Source of the DNA: Collybiopsis luxurians FD-317 M1
Lineage: Eukaryota; Basidiomycota; Agaricomycetes; Agaricales; Omphalotaceae
Length of the DNA stretch: 64,000 bases
Direction: 5' to 3'
NCBI GenBank assembly: GCA_000827265.1
Contig: KN834782.1
Coordinates: 64,790-128,789, forward strand
This document shows, in pieces, positions 60,253 to 64,000 of this stretch (within the stretch, counting starts at the first letter, position 1; each line of letters opens with the position of its first letter). The position numbers and the translations under genes are program-made. Under the pieces are notes generated by a model. The model searched no databases. It was not told the origin of the DNA and saw only the letters and a list, made by a program, of their open reading frames with translations.

Positions 60253-62343
60253 ATGACCACAACAAACTCTGCTTTTGGCTTGACATTTGGCGCGGCCTTT
60301 ATGGCTCTGGTGTTTGACCTCATGTATGATTCTTATGCAAAGGTTGTATCGGTCTTTGCTAAAAATCTCAGTAGTTTCTATGGCGCAGCAATGGTAATAT
60401 GTCCACTGTCCCACATGACCATATTATCTTAGATATACTATGCAGCTCTTGGTTCTGCAGTATTTTCATCATAACAAAGATCGACTGTTTTTAAGGGCTC
60501 TGGTGCTAGCACTCACGTAGGTGTTTTGAACAACTTCCCTCTGTGTTGAAGTAAACATTACAGCGTTCTTTCGAATATACACATTGGAGCATACACTGCT
60601 CTGATGTACCGTTTCTTGATTTCCGGAGTTTTGCACCCTGAACTGCTTCTTAATATTCCACCGTCAGTCCAAATATATTTGCTTGGGGATATCTTTAATC
60701 ATAAACTTTCTGCTATAGGGTTGAACTGGTAAGTCATAAGTTTCAACGACATCATACTACCCATAATCTGACTTGCTACTAGTCTCTGCTACTGATGTTG
60801 GTGAGATAACTGTGCATATCTGAAGCCGTGGTTTTCATTGCCGGCAGTATTTTGTGACTTTCCTTACACAAGGGTACTTCCGATTCCGTTCATGAGGAGG
60901 TGATTTTGTTATAACAAAAGAGAAAGCTTTTTTATCATTCAGATTGGAACACGTAAGTCCTGATATTGCTCCATCAACTTTGGTTTGAATCTCATTGTGG
61001 TTGAAATTGAGTGAGCGATGGAAAGCTCCTCTACATTGCGCCGCTTGTATGTGACTCAGCATTCCGTTATCCATCTGTCTTTGATTGTGTTTTATTTAAT
61101 TTTCTTTGTAGTTCCTTTTGAGTCTTACTGGGCTGGGTAAGAACATCCAACTTACAACTTTGCACTTTGCTGGCAGATATTCAATAATCTATTAGCTGGA
61201 GGTCTTGGTATGGCATGAAAAACCATCATGAATTTGATTTCACTTGGATTTTAATAGGACAAATGATTACCTCGTAAGCGTGACTTCTTATGCCTTAAAT
61301 CCATAGGCCGGAAGTTTACGACTGGCTCAGGGCCGAGAGGAAAACCATCTCTGGTGTAACCGATGAGACTAGCCGCGTAGGTATTGTCAGTTTCAGCTAT
61401 GAATTGTTCTGAGCATAGCCATTTAGTTCTTTAACGGTTTATCCATTATCGCAACTGCACTGTGTGATATTATGATCACATGTATCCTGTGTCATACTGT
61501 CAACTATAAACGAACAGGACTTAGTTCGTGAGTGATATCGAGCTCCGATTTGATCATGCAATTATCCTGTCCCTACAGAACCGATAGAATGATAAACAGC
61601 TTGATAGCTGTGGCCATTGCCCGAGGCGCGCTTACCAGTGTAGCTGCCATTTTGAACGCTATTTTTGTCAGTTGCCTTAAATATATCATCGAATGCTTAC
61701 TGATAAACTCCTCAGATTTTTGCTCGACCTGACACATTCCTATTGTGAGCGCTCTGTAGCCAAGTTATTATCTGGACTTTTATACATTTTTCAAGTGCTC
61801 TATTTGTATTTCCAACTACCCAATGTAAGTTCACCACTACAGTGCATGCGAATTCATCATGGATGATGATCAGTTTACATATTTTCTGTTGTTGGGAGGT
61901 AGGCACTACTACTACTGCTCACAATGTTAGCATATTGGCCTTGAATTTACTGATATGCTTCAAAGTCTCAATTATCGCAAACACCTTCGCGGATACAGTA
62001 ATCAATCTAATACCTGGGTGATCTCTGGGCTCAGAATTGCTTCAAATGCATTCAGTTCTGTAGGACGTGCCACAATTGTTGACCCTGTATGTTGGTTCAT
62101 ATCAATTGTCAATATAGACTCTGAGTGGACTACTGTCTACCTTTAGGATTATGAAAATACAGCTAGAGGTCTTGAGCTTCATGAAATGCCGCAGAGTACT
62201 CACGTGCGCGTGGACCATCACGTTCTTGTGGAAAGCTCTAACCTAGGAAGTGAAGATGTATGTTTTTGATTTTTCCTTCCCATCTTGTTGGAAAATTTAC
62301 GCAATTCATATAGATTGACAAAAGAGCAAAGGAAACTATGTAA
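60253..62343 (+). CDS. DUF6534-type multi-span membrane protein, multi-exon
   Basis: The gene starts MTTTNSAFGLTFGAAF at 60253 and uses about ten short introns. Recognisable exons: QYFHHNKDRLFLRALVLALT (about 60455-60515), NIHIGAYTALMYRFLISGVL (about 60570), QYFVTFLTQGYF (about 60847), a hydrophobic exon LCDIMITCILCHTVNYKRTG (about 61465), the family signature TDRMINSLIAVAIARGALTS (about 61580), then YRKHLRGYSN (about 61975). The end reads DIDKRAKETM with TAA at 62341-62343. This order, including the Asp-Arg exon and the TDxxIN...GxLTS segment, fits the DUF6534 family of basidiomycetes: about seven membrane spans, function unknown. Some splice junctions in the first 200 bases and a possible stop near 61748 were not resolved. 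Confidence 0.7.
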
Positions 62344-64000
62344 GAATGGTATTGTTTCTGCAGGAATTTTAAGTAATGCAGCCTTCACAATTGCTGCTAC
62401 TTTGAAATGTAATGCATAACACTAAAATTGACCCAGCTCGGATTTGAGGACTTCTTCATATACTCAATAAATGGGCTCAGTCACAACGACTATAGAACAG
62501 AATTTTCAAATGATATCTACAGATTCAGATTGCGGTGCAATGCCGTCCATGAGTCAACGCTGGTCCAGAATGTTCTTACAAATTCTACAATCAACGATGT
62601 CGTAATTCAAGCTCTAAGTAACGGCTTCGAGGCCGAACCCGGGATTCAGGACGAAAGCTGTTGGAAAAACAAGAATGATATATGTAAATTCTATCAGAAT
62701 CTAACTGTAACTTAATATGAAATAATCTGTCTTCCTCAACTGGATTTTTTTTGCAACTTGCTCACTTTCAATCTCCTCCTTTTTGGCTTGCATTGACCAT
62801 AGTGTAAAATGTGATTAGTTTGGTTAATCAGACTATGCTTGCTGATTGACAAAGTAACTTTAACTTGGCCTTACAACAGTAACTTAAACTTAAGTTACTT
62901 GACTATCTTGCTCTACCAGCTCTACTCTCAAATGAGCATCTTACAATTAGTAGAGGACTACAAAGTAATGTACTTCTGTAGTGTTGTAATTGCAGAAAAA
63001 AAAAAGTAGATACTAGATTCACTTGCGGTTGCTACTTTGAACCATCTACTGTGGAGTTTTCAGGCTGTTCATGGTTTGACTGATAGGCGAGAGCATCATC
63101 TTTACACCAGTACAGAGTATAATAGGGTTCGTTCAAGTAAACAAGCACTTCGCAGGACACACTTTCATAACATTGCCTTGTAAGTATCACCCGGAAGCAC
63201 AACAAAAACATACATGCTGCGCTTAGAATCTATTATCATTTATCCAAGACAGCGCTAGCCATGCAACATGCTCTGACTTCCGAAGTTGTCAATTCAAAAA
63301 TAAATTAAAATATTTATCAAGTTGGTGCAAGTTAGTGGAGTTTGATGAAATTTCAAACTCCACTAACTTGTTAACTTATCATCAACTTATCAATGAGTGC
63401 TGCGATGACCCAAGCAGAACTGGGGTTGTAGTTATGTTGTTTTGTGAACCTAATTATAATATAAAACTATAACATCGCTGCTACTTTCATATTCTAAGAC
63501 CAACAGTTTTGCACATGTGCCGATGCTGTTGGGCTAAAAACATATATCCAGGATGTACCACAATTTCATTTGTTCAATTATTTATGTTCTCAGGTAACAC
63601 AATTTCTTCAGCAGACTCCAAATTTCCTCTTCCCTTGAATTATTCAAGCATTTTGTATATCTACATATGCTACATCCATTTTAACCCTCGCGCACTGAGA
63701 GATGCTGGTCCAAGGGAGGTCATAAGTAAGCAATAGCTTCTTTATTTCTATGCACCTCATAGTAAATGAACCTGCCGGACCGGTCTGCCATGTAGGAGTG
63801 CAGACAAGTACATGCATTTGCCTCAAAATGCTGTGCAAGCTACAATATGACTTTTGAATGCTGGACATCCATCTTACATCTGATTCGCTGAGATTGAACA
63901 CATTCCATAAGCTACTCCACTTCATCATTATCTTTACAATTAAACAGTGCTTATGGCAGGCTTCCACTGCTTCTTTATTGAATCTGCATTATTCTCAAGC
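62344..64000. other. no gene assigned
   Basis: Open segments at 62428-62715 and, on the minus strand, 63644-63967 look partly coding but match nothing I know. A small AACTTAAGTT group lies near 62885. Confidence 0.3.
63328..63370. repeat. perfect 18-bp-arm hairpin
   Basis: CAAGTTAGTGGAGTTTGA (63328-63345) and its exact reverse complement (63353-63370) flank the 7-base loop TGAAATT. Confidence 0.95.

Overview
The window reads as repeat-rich nuclear DNA of a mushroom-forming basidiomycete (Agaricomycetes). The reasons are short 45-70 bp GT-AG introns, two microsomal cytochrome P450 genes of the type these fungi multiply, a DUF6534-type membrane protein, a DUF6532-type protein, and transposase families that are common in this class (Plavaka, PIF/Harbinger, WRKY-GCM1 zinc-finger MULE-like). 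I do not name a genus. Nothing bacterial or viral was seen, and no rRNA, tRNA or CRISPR array was found. All family names come from memory of family motifs, not from a search.

Layout. 0.2-3.2 kb: decayed minus-strand gag-like frame with a probable LTR. 3.4-8.6 kb: Plavaka-type transposase followed, same strand, by a second gene with a DUF6532-like domain, then a 21-bp minisatellite. 11.1-12.4 kb: a transposon with a 7-bp target duplication, itself interrupted by a 0.5-kb MITE. 12.6-14 and 18.5-20 kb: broken pieces of an MSB1/Mug8-like gene, present as a tandem pair and again as an inverted copy of that pair, with other coding-looking scraps and a MITE between. 20-26.8 kb: little coding, one unusual RTGCGT cluster. 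26.8-33.8 kb: two different MULE-like transposase genes facing each other. 34.3-44.1 kb: two convergent cytochrome P450 genes (one nearly intact, one with nonsense changes) separated by Ty1/copia and integrase relics. 47.6-54.6 kb: minus-strand second copy of the Plavaka plus DUF6532 pair, its upstream end fused to the front of a Harbinger transposase and its second gene split by an LTR-retroelement fragment. 55.2-59.2 kb: a 4-kb element whose long inverted arms are built of 51-bp tandem repeats (Foldback-like); it holds a 407-base run of N. 60.3-62.3 kb: DUF6534-type gene with many exons.

How it fits together. Most of the DNA is dead or dying mobile elements. Premature stops in the recognisable frames are repeatedly TGA where the family has arginine, as expected if CGA was lost by cytosine deamination. 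The probable host genes are the P450 at 34.3 kb and the DUF6534 gene at 60.3 kb; both look close to complete. The most interesting content is the repeated pairing of Plavaka transposase with a DUF6532-like partner, the Harbinger-Plavaka junction, and the tandem-repeat-armed inverted element.
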